A stretch of DNA of 64,000 nt from Pachypanchax playfairii (taxonomy: Eukaryota > Chordata > Actinopteri > Cyprinodontiformes > Aplocheilidae): positions 2,652,015 to 2,716,014 of the forward strand of contig SSNP01000042.1 of assembly GCA_006937955.1 (NCBI GenBank), in the 5' to 3' direction. The notes beneath the pieces were generated by a model. That model did no database searches, was not told where the DNA came from, and worked only from the letters and a program-made list of their open reading frames with translations. The translations under genes were made by a program, and so were the position numbers. Below are positions 23,301 through 38,300 of this stretch, piece by piece. Positions within the stretch are counted from its first letter, which is position 1; the number at the start of each line of letters is the position of its first letter.

Positions 23301-26300
23301 TCTTGCGTGATGCCTCTGAGGCCAGCGCGTGGGACACGCTCATGATCCGCTCCTGCTGCTGCAGAACCGAATCCAGCTCGGTGAGATCAAGTGGTGCTGA
23401 TTGCTGCATGTTCTGAAAACTGGGGAAACACACACACACACACAGCTCTGAAAGAACAACTTCATGAACAGAACATGTACAGGACCGAGCAGCCGTCATG
23501 ATCTACTATAGAAACATATTTTCTATAAACATTAGAACACTTTTACTGATTTGTGTCCGTTATTCATCTGTTTCTTGTAAAACGTGTGTTTGTTGCTTTT
23601 GGTGGAAGAACGTGGAACAGCATAGAACAAACTAGAAAAACTAAACAAACTTTGTTGAAGAGTTTTGTGAGGTTAGGTGTGAAACATCTTAGGAAGTCGG
23701 TAGCAGAGGTGAAACTCTGTACCTGGACTTGGCTAGAAGGTTCTTGATGCGCTCAGCCCGACGGGAGCGTTCCTCCATCTCCTCAGGACTGAGAGGTTCC
23801 TCTGGGTCAGACTCTATGTACCGTTCTGGAATGAGAACCTTTTCCGGTTTGGACAGCTGTTGAAATAAACAAAGTGTCAGTGTTGAAATGTTCTTCTTCA
23901 ATCTGATTCTTCTTTTTACAAAAATCTGAAATAGATTATAAAGACTGAGACGAGAACAGTAAGAATCAGGTTCTGGCCTGTCAGGACACTGGAACCTGTA
24001 CATGTCTCTATTTCTGGGACTTGTCCTCCAGTAATATGTCTCTACCTCTCGACTGATGTCCAAGTCATAGTCCAGAGGTTCCATGTCCACCTCTTGCACC
24101 CATCTGGCTGTCGCTGTCACCCATCCTTCTGAGTGGCTCCGCCCCCTCTCCTGGACTGGACTGAATCCTTCATCACTCTGACCTTCTGCACCTGGTCGCT
24201 CCTCCTGCCAGTCAAACACCTGGAGAGCAGCAAGAGCTCATATTACACCTCTAACCAAAGGGATGAGACTTTTTCCTTTTCAAGTGTTCTACTGTTCTTG
24301 CTCTCATGTCTCAGTGGTTTTGTGCTGTTTAAGCTCATAATACAGACTGTATTTCTGTTCATTTAAACATCTACGAGACTAAAGTAAAAGTGCCAAAACG
24401 GGTTAAAATGTAGATCTCAGAAGCTGAAACCTTTAAAGTTTTTGACTATGACGAGTTCTCACAGTTAAAAGCACTATTAGTTCATTAATCTATTATTAAT
24501 TTAATAGCATTTCACAAAAAGACAGATAAAAAACTCAAATATAACTCTGTTGTGCATTTATTTAGATATTTGTGGAAGTCAAAATATTTCAGAGTATCAA
24601 AGAAAATAATTTGAAGTTGACTGTACAGGTAAATCAGTGTGTAAGACCGTCTGCTGCATTTATTGAAAAGACTGTAATGATGTTCTGGTTAATAAGAAAT
24701 GCAGCTGGAGTTGTGACCGGTGGTTAGAATCCCTCTCTGACAGAGAACATGAGGTTTGTAAAAGCGTCGACTCTATTTGGGATTAATTAGCTTATAATAA
24801 AAATACTGAAAGAAGTTAAACTGGAGAAATATGGTGTATGAAAAGATCTGCACCCTGACATGACTACGGTGGCCAAGGAGGCTCATCAGCCTGTGTTTCT
24901 ATCTGTAATTACACCCCACACTACATCTGGAGGTTGTGTGTCCCTGTGGTGAGCGGTACTCATGAACGGAGCATCAAAGCCATGCATCCTTCCCACTCCA
25001 GCAGCCCTGCAGTCTGATCTGTCGGCGTGTTCACATGCTCTGAGGAACGCTGCGTCCCCATGCCGTCGGACTCAGGAGAATAAATCACACACAAAAGAAC
25101 AGACACAGAAAGAGAGAGAGAGAGAAAACCATGCAAAACATTCAGAAAACGCCCCACCAGGTTGAGAAGAAAACAGCCAAGAGGAGGTTCAGAAGCAAGA
25201 AACTCTTTATTGAGTGCAAATCTCTACATGATAGAAAAGAAAAGTGAGAAGAGTTGTTCTTTGCTTCTAAGTTACACAGAATTAGCTGGCAATTATCTGT
25301 TTACTACTTTATCTGTACCTTATATTGCTATTTCTGTTTCTCTTCATGATCTGATATTTTGTTCTGTGAAAACCAATATGAAGGAGATAAATACTTATTG
25401 GAGAACAAGGAGCGCACAGCAGCACCATGTAGGAGCAAAACCTCCAAATCTTCCACTTCAATTTATTGATTTGTCTAAAATCAGAAGATTCTAAAACAAT
25501 GTTCTATTGTTTTACTGTTTGTCTCCACTATATAAAATACATATTGGTTTTGGCTTGACGGTACATTGTCACTGACTAGAAGGGATTATTAGAAACGGGG
25601 GAAGGGTCAGATATTAACACTCAGAGTTGTCCGCTCCTTGTTCACACGTACGTCTTTATTGCATTTCAGCTCAATCCCTTCAACTCATCATGTATATTGA
25701 TGATGTATTAAACAACACAGCATAGGCCACTTCAGTGTACCCAGATCTGAGCACACGCTTCTTATTTAACCTTTCAATATGTTGATCGGCAGTAAAACTA
25801 ACCTTGTGATCCAAACGAGTTCAAACGGCATAAACATGTTTAATCCTGGTGCACACCACAAAATAAAAACTACTCTGCTGATACTGAGAAGAGCAGAACA
25901 TGACAAACAACGTATTGCTTCAACAGGAAAACTGATTTCAAAAGATGGTCGTTAAATCACAGCACTCTCCCGTGTTAGTCTCCTGATTATTAAAGGACAC
26001 TGTTAAAAGTGTTTGACATTTCCAACAGAACACTCTTTCACCAACGTGTGTTAGCATTGCTAGCATGCCCCATTGAAGTAAGAGCTACAGAAAGCTGTAG
26101 GTTAGATGTAGCTTGAATGTCGGAGCATTTCTTTCTGGATTAAAGCAGCAGTCCATCTACATTCCCCTGACTATAACCTGTAACTACACAGAGAAACAAG
26201 CTGGATCGTTCATGTGTGACTCTGAAGTGGCGACACATGAGGACAATAAACTACTGATTGACAAATATGCCGATTGAGGAGCTGAATTTGGGACAAAGGC

Positions 26301-29300
26301 ATTACGCAGATTGACAGCGAAACAAGGCACTTGGATTTCATTCGAAGAAAAAAGCAGAGGGTCGTGATTTGTGCTGATGGAGTTGCTTCTTTCCTCATTT
26401 TATCAACCTGATAATCCTTTTCTGAACATCTCACTCCTCTCCTCTATATGCTCTATATCCCAAATCTATACAAAATAGAACTATAGAACTGTATACTGAA
26501 AATATCACTCAGGTAATAAATGAACGTGTACATACAGTATGTAGATGTACATAGAAGGGCTCTTCTCTACTTTATATTGATAAATTAAAGTCGTGAAGGC
26601 GGAGTGATGCCTTACACGTCTCTGCTTTCTAGTTTTACATTCAGAATCGTGTCAGTGAGGTCCCACAAGGGGGGGGGGCAGTGATCAGAAATCATCATTA
26701 ACTCCTGAACCTTTTTAAAAAAATAAGATAAACAAGGAGCCACTTTGACCAGACTAAAACTATCCAGGTTCAGTCCTCTGAGATCATTTTGTCTCCCATC
26801 CTTCTGTCAGTGTTAATCAAGCTCAAGCCCCTCCTGCATTTAGCTCGTTAGTGCCAGCAGCTACCATCACAGAGGCAGTGACAGCTAGTGTGTTAGAGTT
26901 TCCTCTGGTGTTTATGTGGCTGGGGGTTTATGAGTAGCATGGCAGCACTGGTGGTGATGTTCCCTGTGTCTGCTGCTGCTACGCTGGAGTGGAGGGTAAC
27001 GTACGGAGGAGGCTGGGGGATCGGGGGGGCTGGAGGGCGGCCTGCAGGAGGAGGAGCACGGCGCTGTGGCAGAAGAGGAAGAGAGGCCCGTGCAGTTGCG
27101 CTCGCCCTGGCTGAGGTTCCTCTTGCGCTCACGAACCATCGCCCTCTGGTGGCGTTTCATTCGCTCCAGCTGCTCGTCAGCGGTCATCCGACCTCTGGAC
27201 TGGCTGCTCGGGAGCTGCGTCGTCTCAGTGGGGGATGAAAGACGCTCTAAGGCACTCTTAGGTCTCTCCTGGGGAACAAAGATGGAGACAGAGTACAACA
27301 TGGAGCACTGCAACAACGAAGAACGAGGTGAAACTAGAGCTGGAACAAACCAACTAACAAAGTACGTTGATCCTTATTTGTTCTTTTATATCAAAACACT
27401 CGTTGAAAATGTACAAAGTTCTGACATGCAAAGTATCTGAGAAGTTCAGCTGTGTTGCTATGGAAACCAATATGGTAACAATAAAAATATAGAAAACTGT
27501 TGTGCCATTTACCCACAACTGATACAGAACCATGTCGTCCTTGTGCTGCACGTCTCAGCTGTTCACCTGTACCAGCTGATTCTTCTAGTGGTCTCACTCA
27601 CCTTTGCTGCAGCGCTGCCTGGACCTCTCCTCAGGGTCACATAGGATGAGATGGAGCTGGACTGGTTCAGCAGAGATCCGGTGCCTGATGGACAGTAAAG
27701 AAAAGATAAATAATGCAAAAACAAGTTTTGATAAAAGTTTTTTTTTTAAAATTGTTTGTTTGAGATTTCAGGAAATGATTTCCAGCCAGATGTGTGGCAC
27801 ATCTGTTAAAGAGGCCATTTCATACACATTTCAGGACTTTGTGATTATTTCTTAAGTATTAACCAGTAATATGAAACATTTTATATCTAAAAAACATCAG
27901 GAAACACTGATTAACAGACCTTTCAATCTGTCTGCATTAAAATTCGGGTGGTTCCGGCTCCTTCCGTCAGGCCTCGAGCAGCAGCTTGTTTATATTCATT
28001 ATTTTAATTTGCTGGACTCTGATTGGCTAACAAACTAGCCTTTGAGAGCAAGGTATACTGTTTCCTGTTGCACATGGTAACGTCAGACATTGTGTCTTCC
28101 TGTTTGCTACGTCTTATGCTAACAGCTTTTAGCCAGCAGCATGCTAGGTGTGGTTTCAACTGCAGGAGCTGATGAATATTAACGAACAAAGGAGTTGTGA
28201 TGAAACAGATACAGGCCGTTAGAACTCGGGAGAACTCGGGTTTTATCACCACCTGCGTAGTTGGAGAGATTAAAACTGAAAGAGAAGTTGTTGACCTGTT
28301 TTCACCCACTATGAAGGTAAGAACACCTGTGGAGCTAAAATATTCAACAGAAATTTAAGGGCCTCTTTAAACAAGTTACTGCTCAGGTACCTTTGCTTGG
28401 AAAGTACTGGTAGTCAGGGTGAGTGCTCGTGTTCTGGTGGCTGCTTCCTGGCAGTTCTGGTTCACTCAGGTACGACCTCAGGTCCGTCTGGAACGAAGAT
28501 TAAACAAGATGTTGTAAAAGTAACTCAAATTAGTCGTTTTAAGCTAAATTCCTTCACAAAAATTATTTGAATTTATAAAAACTAAACTAACAGAATGTTT
28601 CTGCTACACATGAATTATTATTGAATTATTATTTCATCACTCTATTTATTTTGTTGCTGTTTAAATTAAACAACTTTCCTCAGTCCGTCTCATAGCATGA
28701 TGGAATGAACCTCTCTGTACCTTAAAATCTCCGTTTGCAACATACTGCCCGCCCTCCCTGTCCCTCCTCCTTCCATCTGACTGGCGTTTGAGTCCTCGCA
28801 CTGATGTGTGGCGGATGACTGAGGCCTCTTTGGGGAGAGGCGGCACCACCGGCGGTGTCTCCTCGTAGTCGTAGAGGCGAGGCAGTGGTGGTCTGGGAGG
28901 GGCGTTCTCCTCTGCCTATGCAGCAGTAGAGTTAGAAAGGATGCAGGATGTTAGAACCGCCGCTGCACCTGCTTCACTCATGAAGGTTGAACATGAAGAT
29001 AAATCAGGGATGTGACACTCACCCACTTTGGCATGGTGATGGGAGGCAGAGTGTGGGACAGGATGCTGGGGATGGAGCTGCGAGGAGGCGGCTGGACCTC
29101 CGATATGTGGGAAGGCACTGCTGGGTCTGACAGCGAAGGCACTAATTTCCTGTCTGATGACGTGTGTAAATCCAGAAAATTCACAGTTTAGTCACTTTAG
29201 AAGTAAATTTATAGAGTTTATGATGAATTAAAATGAAATGAGACAGACGTGGAGACATTTTAAAACAACAATCTGTTATATTAGATGTTATAACAGCACA

Positions 29301-32300
29301 GTTAGTCTTTAATGGGTGACTGATCTCATCAGCTCAGCTCAGTGTGTAGTTTAAACCCTCCTCTACACATGGAAGATGCAGTCGTACGTAACAAACAACC
29401 TGAATATCTGTCTCATTGTTGTGTTTGTGTCCCACCTGGATTCTGAATGGAGTCGATGGTTATCTTGTAGTTGGATTTACTGGTACTCAGTCCAGCCATG
29501 ACGTCTTCTATCCTCCACAGCTCACGCTTCATCTCACTCTTTTCTTGCTGTGGGAGAAAAACATGAAAACAAACACATGAACATTTCACTTAATTTATCT
29601 TTCACTCAGTTTCTTCCTGTTAGATGAAGTTTAATCCCATCTGTTCATGTTTTAAAGTAGTTACAAGTTAACTGTCTTCGACAGACGGATGGACGGACGG
29701 ACGGACGGATGGATGCACCTGTACATATAGAAGTAAATCCTATCTTTTGCACACGCTTGTTCCATCATATTAACATACATGTTCTATTCTAGGTGGTATT
29801 GAGGGTTCTAATTGCCAACGGAACAAAGAGTTTTTAAATCTACGTTGGGAGACTGTGTAACTTTTGGTGATATTCAGAGAAGGTGAGTTGGGTTAGAAAC
29901 CAGTTTCTTTGCTGAAATGTATCTTGATGACTGCAGCATTTCTGGAAATCCTAAAATCTTTCAATCGACTGTCAAGTTCCTGAACCCCCCCCCCCAATCC
30001 CAGACTGCAGGAGCATGACAACAGAACAGATGAACCTTCTGGAAAAGAGCAGCTTGTGTTGAACTTCAGCCCAAAGACGAGGGATCAAACACCGTCTCTT
30101 GTATTGTTGCAGAAACGTTGCCGGGTCCTGTTGTCATGTTTACAGCAAACATTTAAAAACATTTTCCACCTCCAGGAGGTTGATTAAACGCCCGTCACTC
30201 CCATCAGGGAAGATCTCTTCCAAAAATCTGCTGTGTTCAGCTGAAGTGTCTTGAGCTGTTCAGTTCAGTGGCAGCTTAATGTATAGATCACCTTTAAGAT
30301 CAGCTGCAGCCCACGGATATAGTTACAGTTTCATGAGCAGAACTGTTGAAAAGTCTTGAGATTATAATAAGATTATAATTTGAATTTAAGATCCACATTT
30401 TTTCTTACGACATTTTAAAGTTGTGATGAGAAAAAGTTTTCTGAAAGCCGTCCACAGCCTTTCTTTAGACATTGTACTCAAATAAAGTACTTGGCATATT
30501 TTTGTTAAAGCTATAGTGCGTAACTTCTGTCGCCCCCTAGCGGAAATTTGCGTTATTACAACAATGAAGCTGGCGCTTCCATATGACGTACGTCCACCTG
30601 ATAGTGGCTTGGCTGAAACGGACATTCACAGACATGTAAAAGTTACGCACCATAGATTTAAGTTAAAAAATATTAAGTATTATATAATGTTTTCTTGGTG
30701 TTTATTTCAGTTCAGTTTATTTAGATCATTTCAAATGATTGTTTTGGGTGTAGCGGGTCTCACCTGAGGGGTGTCACTGTGGTTCATGTGTGCCTGAAGC
30801 GCCGTCCTCAGTACCGCCACTGATGTCTCCAGTCTGTTGTACTCCTCCCAGGCGTTTGCCATTTCCTGCAGAACCCAAACACACAGAAAGACAGAAGGAC
30901 ATCGATCAGTGTAGGTTCAGTCAGAAACACGTTTATACTCCAACACACACAGGAAGTACAACACATACACATATTTACATAAACAGGACATTAAATATTT
31001 TTGACTTTTTATAGTCTTCTGTGACTGATGATGCAAAGTGAAGAACCACAGTGACATGAACACATAAGGTTACCGTGGAGACTCGTGATATTTGGGCCCT
31101 GATGGTCACCAGATCTTCCTGCAGCAGCCTTTGCTGGTAGGCGATCTTGTGCACGTGAGCCGGCTGCTCCTGGTACTGCTCCATCTGCTGGTGGGACACA
31201 TCCAGCACTCTCTCCAACTTGTCCTAAAAGAGAGTGAAGACAGTTTGACAGAAACAGGGACCTGTTTTATTTGGAGAGACTTTTACTATAAAGAACATTC
31301 AGAACCTTAAAACCATTTACAAATGGCCTCCAGAGGGCAGTATGCTGCTGCTGGTGCACATGGCTTTCTTTTACATTTCCCCATCATATAAATACAGTCT
31401 ATTATATTTCAGTATTGAAAAATAAAAATGTTGGACATCTGTAACCAAGTCTTTTCTTTTTATGAAATATTGTAATCTTGATTGTAAATGCCAAATCTGA
31501 CTATCTGGCACTAAACTCATTCGTAGTTTCACCAGCAGCAGAACTGGAGCCACCTGTAGTGAAATGAAATACTCCAAATGACAAAGTGTTTACCTTGTCG
31601 TCCTTCAGGGAGCTGATTCTCACCTCCAGATCCTTCAGGATCTTGTCCTGCTCACATAACCGACTCAACTTCACCTGCAGGGGAGACACAGAGTAAATAA
31701 AGCAGAGGGAAGTGAGAGAGAGCCATGAAAACACCTCTTAAGTGCTAATCTGTGTGTGTGCATGTGTGTGTGCATGTGTGTGTGTGTGCAGTGACCTTTA
31801 GTAATTAAGTGGCCGTTTACTTAATTAAACCTTGCCGATGTCTCTGCAGCTGCAGTGACTGTGTGCAGGAATGTCCATCTGTGTGTGAACAGTTACCTGT
31901 GAGTGTCCTTTTTACTGTGTGAGTACACACATGTACACACATGAAGGTGGGAAACACTATAACAATGTAGGAACAACCAACCTAACGCTTGTGTGACACT
32001 TGAACTCAGATCAACCATCAAACCTAAAGGCGATGATGGAACTATCTGCTGATTAACATGTATGTGATGCATGTCTACATATCTAATACACAGCAGTTTA
32101 CATATTTAATCACATGTGGTCTCCATGGCGATGCCGTCGCTGGAGCCTCATTGCAGAAAATATGTGCATAAATAGTGTTAGCAGCTGTGTGTGAGGCAAA
32201 CGCTCAGCAATATTTTAAAAAGAGCCAGCAGGACTCTGAAAAGCTGCAGGGAATTGTTTGGATTATCCAAATGAAAGATTAATGGAATCTACTCATTAAA

Positions 32301-35300
32301 ACTTTCTGGATCTTGTTGTTACCTTAAAGCTAAAACACAAACTCACACTGTCTCATGATCCAGATTGTGTATTGGCTACATTTCTCCAAGTGTATCATGA
32401 CATTTAGAGCTTCAAACTAGAATTTCATGCTCGCTCTTGTGTGGAGCAGAATAAAATAAACAGATGGGACTGGGTTAGTTTAAAAAAACAAGTCATTTAA
32501 AGTCACAGGAAAAGGAAATTGGTGCTTCTTACATTTCAACGATTTCACATATCAAGACATAATAAAATATTACACGGTTCTAAAACGAGTTAAATTTAAC
32601 CTTAAAGCCCGTGTAAAGTAACAACAAATGTGTGTTCTGAGTTTGTCACTGCACAGGAATATTAGTTATTAGTTATCCAGCCAAATTTGAATGATTAAAA
32701 ACACTGCATATGAAGCATATGAAATTTGGTTACAAAATAATGAAAAAAGGATCAGTTTTCTCTGCTCTGAGACGCTGGGGGCGTGTCCGCTGCAGGCGCT
32801 GAAACCTGTCTGTCTCATCCTCTAGCAGCACCTCCTTCTCTTCCCCACATCACTGCATTTCCTCCGTTTCTGAGTTCCGGCTGGTTCGTTAAGTTTGAGG
32901 TTCTACCCACATGTAAAACTGCTTTTGCATCGCTGCTTTTTGAGGAGTTGAAATATTTCCACACAACCGCAATGCTTCAGACTTGTTGATCAGTGAAGGA
33001 GCGGAATATGCTGCTACGCCATTCTGAGCTTTGTTTAGCATATGAAGGCAGCAGGTAGCAGAAGTAGCTCCTACCTATCATGCTGGTTTAGTTACTGTCT
33101 ACTGTGTGGCTCCTCTGCACAAAATCAACCCAAAGCTTTTTCAGATGGTCATCCCTCGGATGAAGGAGCGGGAAAACCACTGAAGCTACCGCACTGTACG
33201 GTTTTATATGATGAGAGCAGCAGGGGGCGGGGTTATCCTGAAGGGCCCTTTTAGACCCGCCCATAAAATCCTGAAACAGAAAACTCTTGAAATGCAATTT
33301 GAAGGCTAGCTCCACAATTCAGTATTTAATTGTTGGGAGGTTTTTCACATGTTTAGAACATTTATTATGTTTATAATGTGGTTAGAAGAAAATAGAAGAA
33401 TTCCCTTTACACGGTCTTTAAGCACAAAAACACACAACCGATTCCATTATGTGGTTATTTATTAAAAAACGGTGAGTAAAAAACTGATTACAGCTCAAAC
33501 TGTCTCTTCCGCTACACACAGCTCAGGTTCTGAGACCATGCAGAGGGGCCGGACCTGGACTCTGGGGTTGCACTGAGGTGTCGGACAGGTGAGGAGTTTG
33601 ATCACAAGCTCCCAGATGAGCATCTCGGTGTTGGAGTTCTCTTTCTGAATAAGAGGGTTGCCTCTCTGCAGCAGAGTGGTGAAGGCTCAACCTGCTGCTT
33701 ATGCAGACTTTTAACCCTGTGATGGACAGGCGACCTGTCCAGGTGTAGCCCCGCCTCTCGCCCAGTGACCGCTGGAGACAGACACCAGCTCCCTGCGACC
33801 CTGAACAGGTGAGCAGGTAAAGAAAAGAACTGACAAACGGACATTTTTGCTTTTGGCGGTTCAGAAGTATTGTCATCGGCATTTGTTGTGTAACCTGTGA
33901 CCAAACGAGCAGATTTCATTTTCCATTACAGGAAACAGTTTAAATGACACGGTGATTAGATTAACCACCTCTAACAGGACTAATAATCCAACAACCATAA
34001 CATTCCTAACATAAATGCCTCAGTCAGAACTGATGAAGCCAATCTGGCTAAACGACACCTGATTTGGAAGAGTGCATGAAACATTTAGATAATCTGATCA
34101 TCAGATAATCCTTCACTCCTGAGCAGCATAAAATAATTTGAACCTAAATCTACACGGTTTAAGAAAATGCTATAAATTAATAACCAATAATTAGAATAAT
34201 TAAAACTCTGACTATTTTTGCGAGAAACATCTTTAGAAGTTATTCACTTCATACTTACATCCACATCACTTTCTGCAACTTTAACAGGTTTCTCTGGCTC
34301 CTTCAATGTCTGATTTCCAGCTACCTGAAAATTTCAAAATAAAACAATTTCAAATCTTAAATAAGTATAAAAGCATGTGGCGCATTAGCTCTGAAACAAA
34401 GGAAATACAGAACACAGAGAGCAGCTGTAAACTATTAGAAAGCAGAGCAGACTAGCTGGATCATTCTGTTGCCTTTCAGAACATGACAATATGAGTGACT
34501 TGTTGCACACAAAATCAGCTCTTGCCATGAACAACACAGTGGCTATGGAGACTTTGAAGCCCTGCACAGAATCACTCACCTTTCAACGTTATTTACAATG
34601 TTCAGTCCCTTTAAAAAGATAAATAACTTGTTGCATCTATTTTGAACACACTGCATTTCTACAGGTGCTTTTTCCTGCTCGTTTAACAAGATTCAATTAC
34701 AATAACTTGCATTTAAAATAACGAGATGCAAAACAAAATACAATAAAATTACAATTGGAAAGGTCATTAGTTTAAAAGTTCCTTTAATTTGTTGGATTAA
34801 GAAGGTGCAGTGTTTCAGAGATGATGGTAGAAGCAGCTGGCTTTTCAACCACCGGGCCACAGCCACAACACATGCACTGCCGAGCCGTCCCATGCCTAGT
34901 ATTCAACTCTCCACATGTTGGGAAGGGGGTGTGAAGTTAGGTAGGTTAAAGGTCACATGGGGTTTAGATAAATGATGCTGGTCAAGCAGAGCTGTGAAGT
35001 GATGGGATGATCAATCTACAACATGAACTCTCTAATGAAACACAGAGACTATGAGTCCCTACTCTCATCACAGTATGATCATGCACAGGCAGGAAACAGA
35101 CACGCTAAGGACACTTTGTACCCTGCAGTTCAGAACATTTACTGGACACACATAGGCACATTCACATAGAGCTTACGTTCATTATAGGCCTGAGAGGCCC
35201 AGCAGTGCAGTGCAGTAGTAAACTGTGAACTGCGAGGATCAGCGGCTCTAGAGCTCTGATCTGAGAGTCAAAAATCACAGAGACACAGAGCCGCGGTCAC

Positions 35301-38300
35301 ATTACGGCAGCTGCTTTTATGTGTGACGCTTCTAAAAGCAGTTGAGAGTTAGAAGATCATTCTGAAGTATATTGGGGAATATTTAAACCCACACAGAAGC
35401 CTGAACATCTGCAGTTAGTGCTACAGTTTGATTCAACTGTTGAATGTCGGGTTCAGAAAAGAGAAGAAACAGGATGTGTTATTCTGAGTGAGAGAAGTAA
35501 GACGTCTTCTCTCACCTTTAGATCCAGATACTCCAAATCCTTCTTCAGCTGCATGTACGTGTCATCAGCCTGGAAGGTGACAACCATAAGAGAGCAGATT
35601 ACTGATGTGTGTAAACAGGAAATAAATAAACAAGCTAAATCTGAAGCATCAAATACAATTAACTGTATAACATATTCAATCTAGACATGCACTGTGACAA
35701 ACTCACACAGACACTTCACAAGTCATTCACTTATTTCATCATTAGACGAGTTAAACAGACAGTTAAAAAGATCAGCACAATCCAGGACCAGCAGAGCCTG
35801 ACACATCAACAACAGCAACAACAAACAAGCTTCATCCAGACCTGGAAACAACTCATCAACAAAGTCTGCCGGTTAGCTAAAGCATGGGGCAGGCTTCAAG
35901 AACATCCACAACATGCTATGGGCAGGACATGGAAACGGATCAGCCAAGAAGAGCAGACGGTAAAGAGAGGGATGTTCTCGGCAGCCAGGTAAAGTAACGG
36001 AGCTTCTCGGTGGAGGTTGTTACTAATGACATCAGGTTATTGTTGGAATGTGAGGATGGCGAACGCGCCACGCCTTAAAAACCAAAGTTATTGGCCACAG
36101 CTGTGTAACAGGTGTGTTAAAGTTTCATTATTTTTTCAGGATGAATTTCAGGTCAAATAAAAGTATTCACATAAATGCTGTACTATGTTCATTAGTCTAT
36201 CAAATGGTTATTTGATACTTAATAAACACCCTGTATTTGTAATAGTGAGTGGGCGGGACTTTCCGCCCATGTCTTCACAGAGCTGAGTCTGACTCCAATA
36301 ACACAATATAAACAGGATATTTTAATGAAATCTTTCTACATCTTCTACACGATGCACCAAAAACTGTTTTATTTTGAACAGAGTTTATAAACGTCAGAGA
36401 ATATCTCAGTCTTCAGTGTCGGCACCTATAATAAGTTTTATAAAGTTTACAGTATGATTTTAATGTCCCCACATGATATTAGTAGCAACCTCAACCAGCT
36501 CCTGACAGAAGAGGGTACCACTGAAGCCCCACCTGAGTACTGCAAGGGCCAAGTGGAGTGGAGAGGTCCACATGCCTGAGGTGGGTCTCAGGAGAGGGGG
36601 TGGTGCTGAGGAGGGGGCTTGTGCTAGTGGTGGTGAGGAGACGGTTTTGGTGGTAGGACTCTTTGGACACACTGAAGCTCTGGAGTTGGGCTAACGTTTG
36701 CTGGCGTGCAGAGGCCATCTTGGCCTGATGGCGGCGCAGCTGAATGAGGAGTAGCGTGAGCTCCTCGGGCTGTTTCAAGACACCACATGACCTTCAGTTC
36801 TCAACACTGACCACACCATCAAATACCTCCACTCTTAAACTAGACTTCTACACTAAATGCCACCAGAACATGTGACTGATGGCTAATCAGTACAAACACA
36901 GCTACAGCTCTGTAGTTAAAACAGAGACTCTATATGACAGGCTGAAGAGAACCTTCTTCATCAATCAACCACATTAGATCAGCAAGTATCACCAGGAGAG
37001 ATCGTTTGTAGCAGAACCTGAACACACAACTTATTCTAGTTTCCTGAAATGTTGTTTTTTAAAGTTCTGTCTAAAAGTTTCTGTAAAACGTACCGTTTTA
37101 CCATGAAGGCTGGGGGCGCTAACTGTGTGTGTGATGTAACCAGACGGAGGCACCGAGCGTCTCTCAATAGTAGCAGCCTGTAACACATAAAAACACAGAT
37201 AAACAAGTTCAAATGTATCTTACCATAACAACCTTAAATATATATGTTTATTTATACTTTTTATAATACTGATACAGTTTATAATCTCGGAGCATGTGGA
37301 TGAGTCTGTGAGAGAACAGGAAGGAAATCAGCACATTGTTTTTAATCATTAGCCAAAGTTACATTTTTGTCCCAAATAAAAATCTGCTAATCTGAATCCT
37401 TTTTCATTCATTCTGTTTCTATAAAATGTAAATGCAGATTAAGTTTATTAGTCACAGTAAAAGGAGCTGAATGCTGACATTTCAGTTTCCTGTTCACTGA
37501 TTGTGTGCAGACCAGATGGCTTAGAGAGGTCTGTATTTAAACTACTGAAGCACTTACAACCATCACACGCTGTCACAATGACTGACGTCTGACATCACTG
37601 AACGAATGAGTTCATATTAGTAACATTTTTCTAAAGAACAAAGACTTTCTTCTTGTTTTAAAGGTGTTAGAGTTATTTATGAAGAAAGAAGAACATCCTC
37701 TGATACACAGTGGTACTGATACTGGCTGAAACCAGAGACTGTGTATAAGAATAGAGATGGAACACATGCAAGTTAAAACAAAATGAACGGCTGGTAAAGA
37801 TTTTTAAGTCCCGCCCAGTCCACAGAAATAAATGAGACATTTTCATAACTAAAAAAAAAATCTAAAAATAACTCAGATCATTTCTTTATTAGGTGTTAAA
37901 CCTTGTTAATATGCAGGATTTTGTCGCCGTACACTTAAAGATGATTTTCATTCGGACACTTTTGGCTGTAATTATTAGTTATTTGATGACTGTGTTAGAG
38001 TCAGTGTGCAGACTGGTTTAAACGTACAGCAGGGTTGAACCTGTAAATGAAACAGACCTGGTTAACCACCTGGTTAGAGTTAGAATTAACCTGAGATTTA
38101 TTAACTCATTCACCGCCTACAGGATGAAGGTTACCATGCCTCTGCAGTCTTATCGGCTGTGTGAAGAAAAGTTTTTAAAAGTGTGTGTCCTTCAGAGACC
38201 AGCTGGTTCTGCAGCTCTCAGGTAACCCAACAAGCAGCAGGTGTTTTGGAGGTAAATCTTTACAAACCATCTTGTTGTTGTAGCTTGTGTTTCCTCATAA

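Noticed and set aside
26930..27440. + strand frames of 102 and 124 codons
   Set aside because: They are antisense to the ERPKSALERL exon of plekha7, and their Gly/Arg richness mirrors the Pro/Ser-rich coding strand.
35687..35992. 101-codon + strand frame with a Gln run
   Set aside because: It lies antisense in a plekha7 intron, has no recognisable domain and no acceptor with matching upstream exon.
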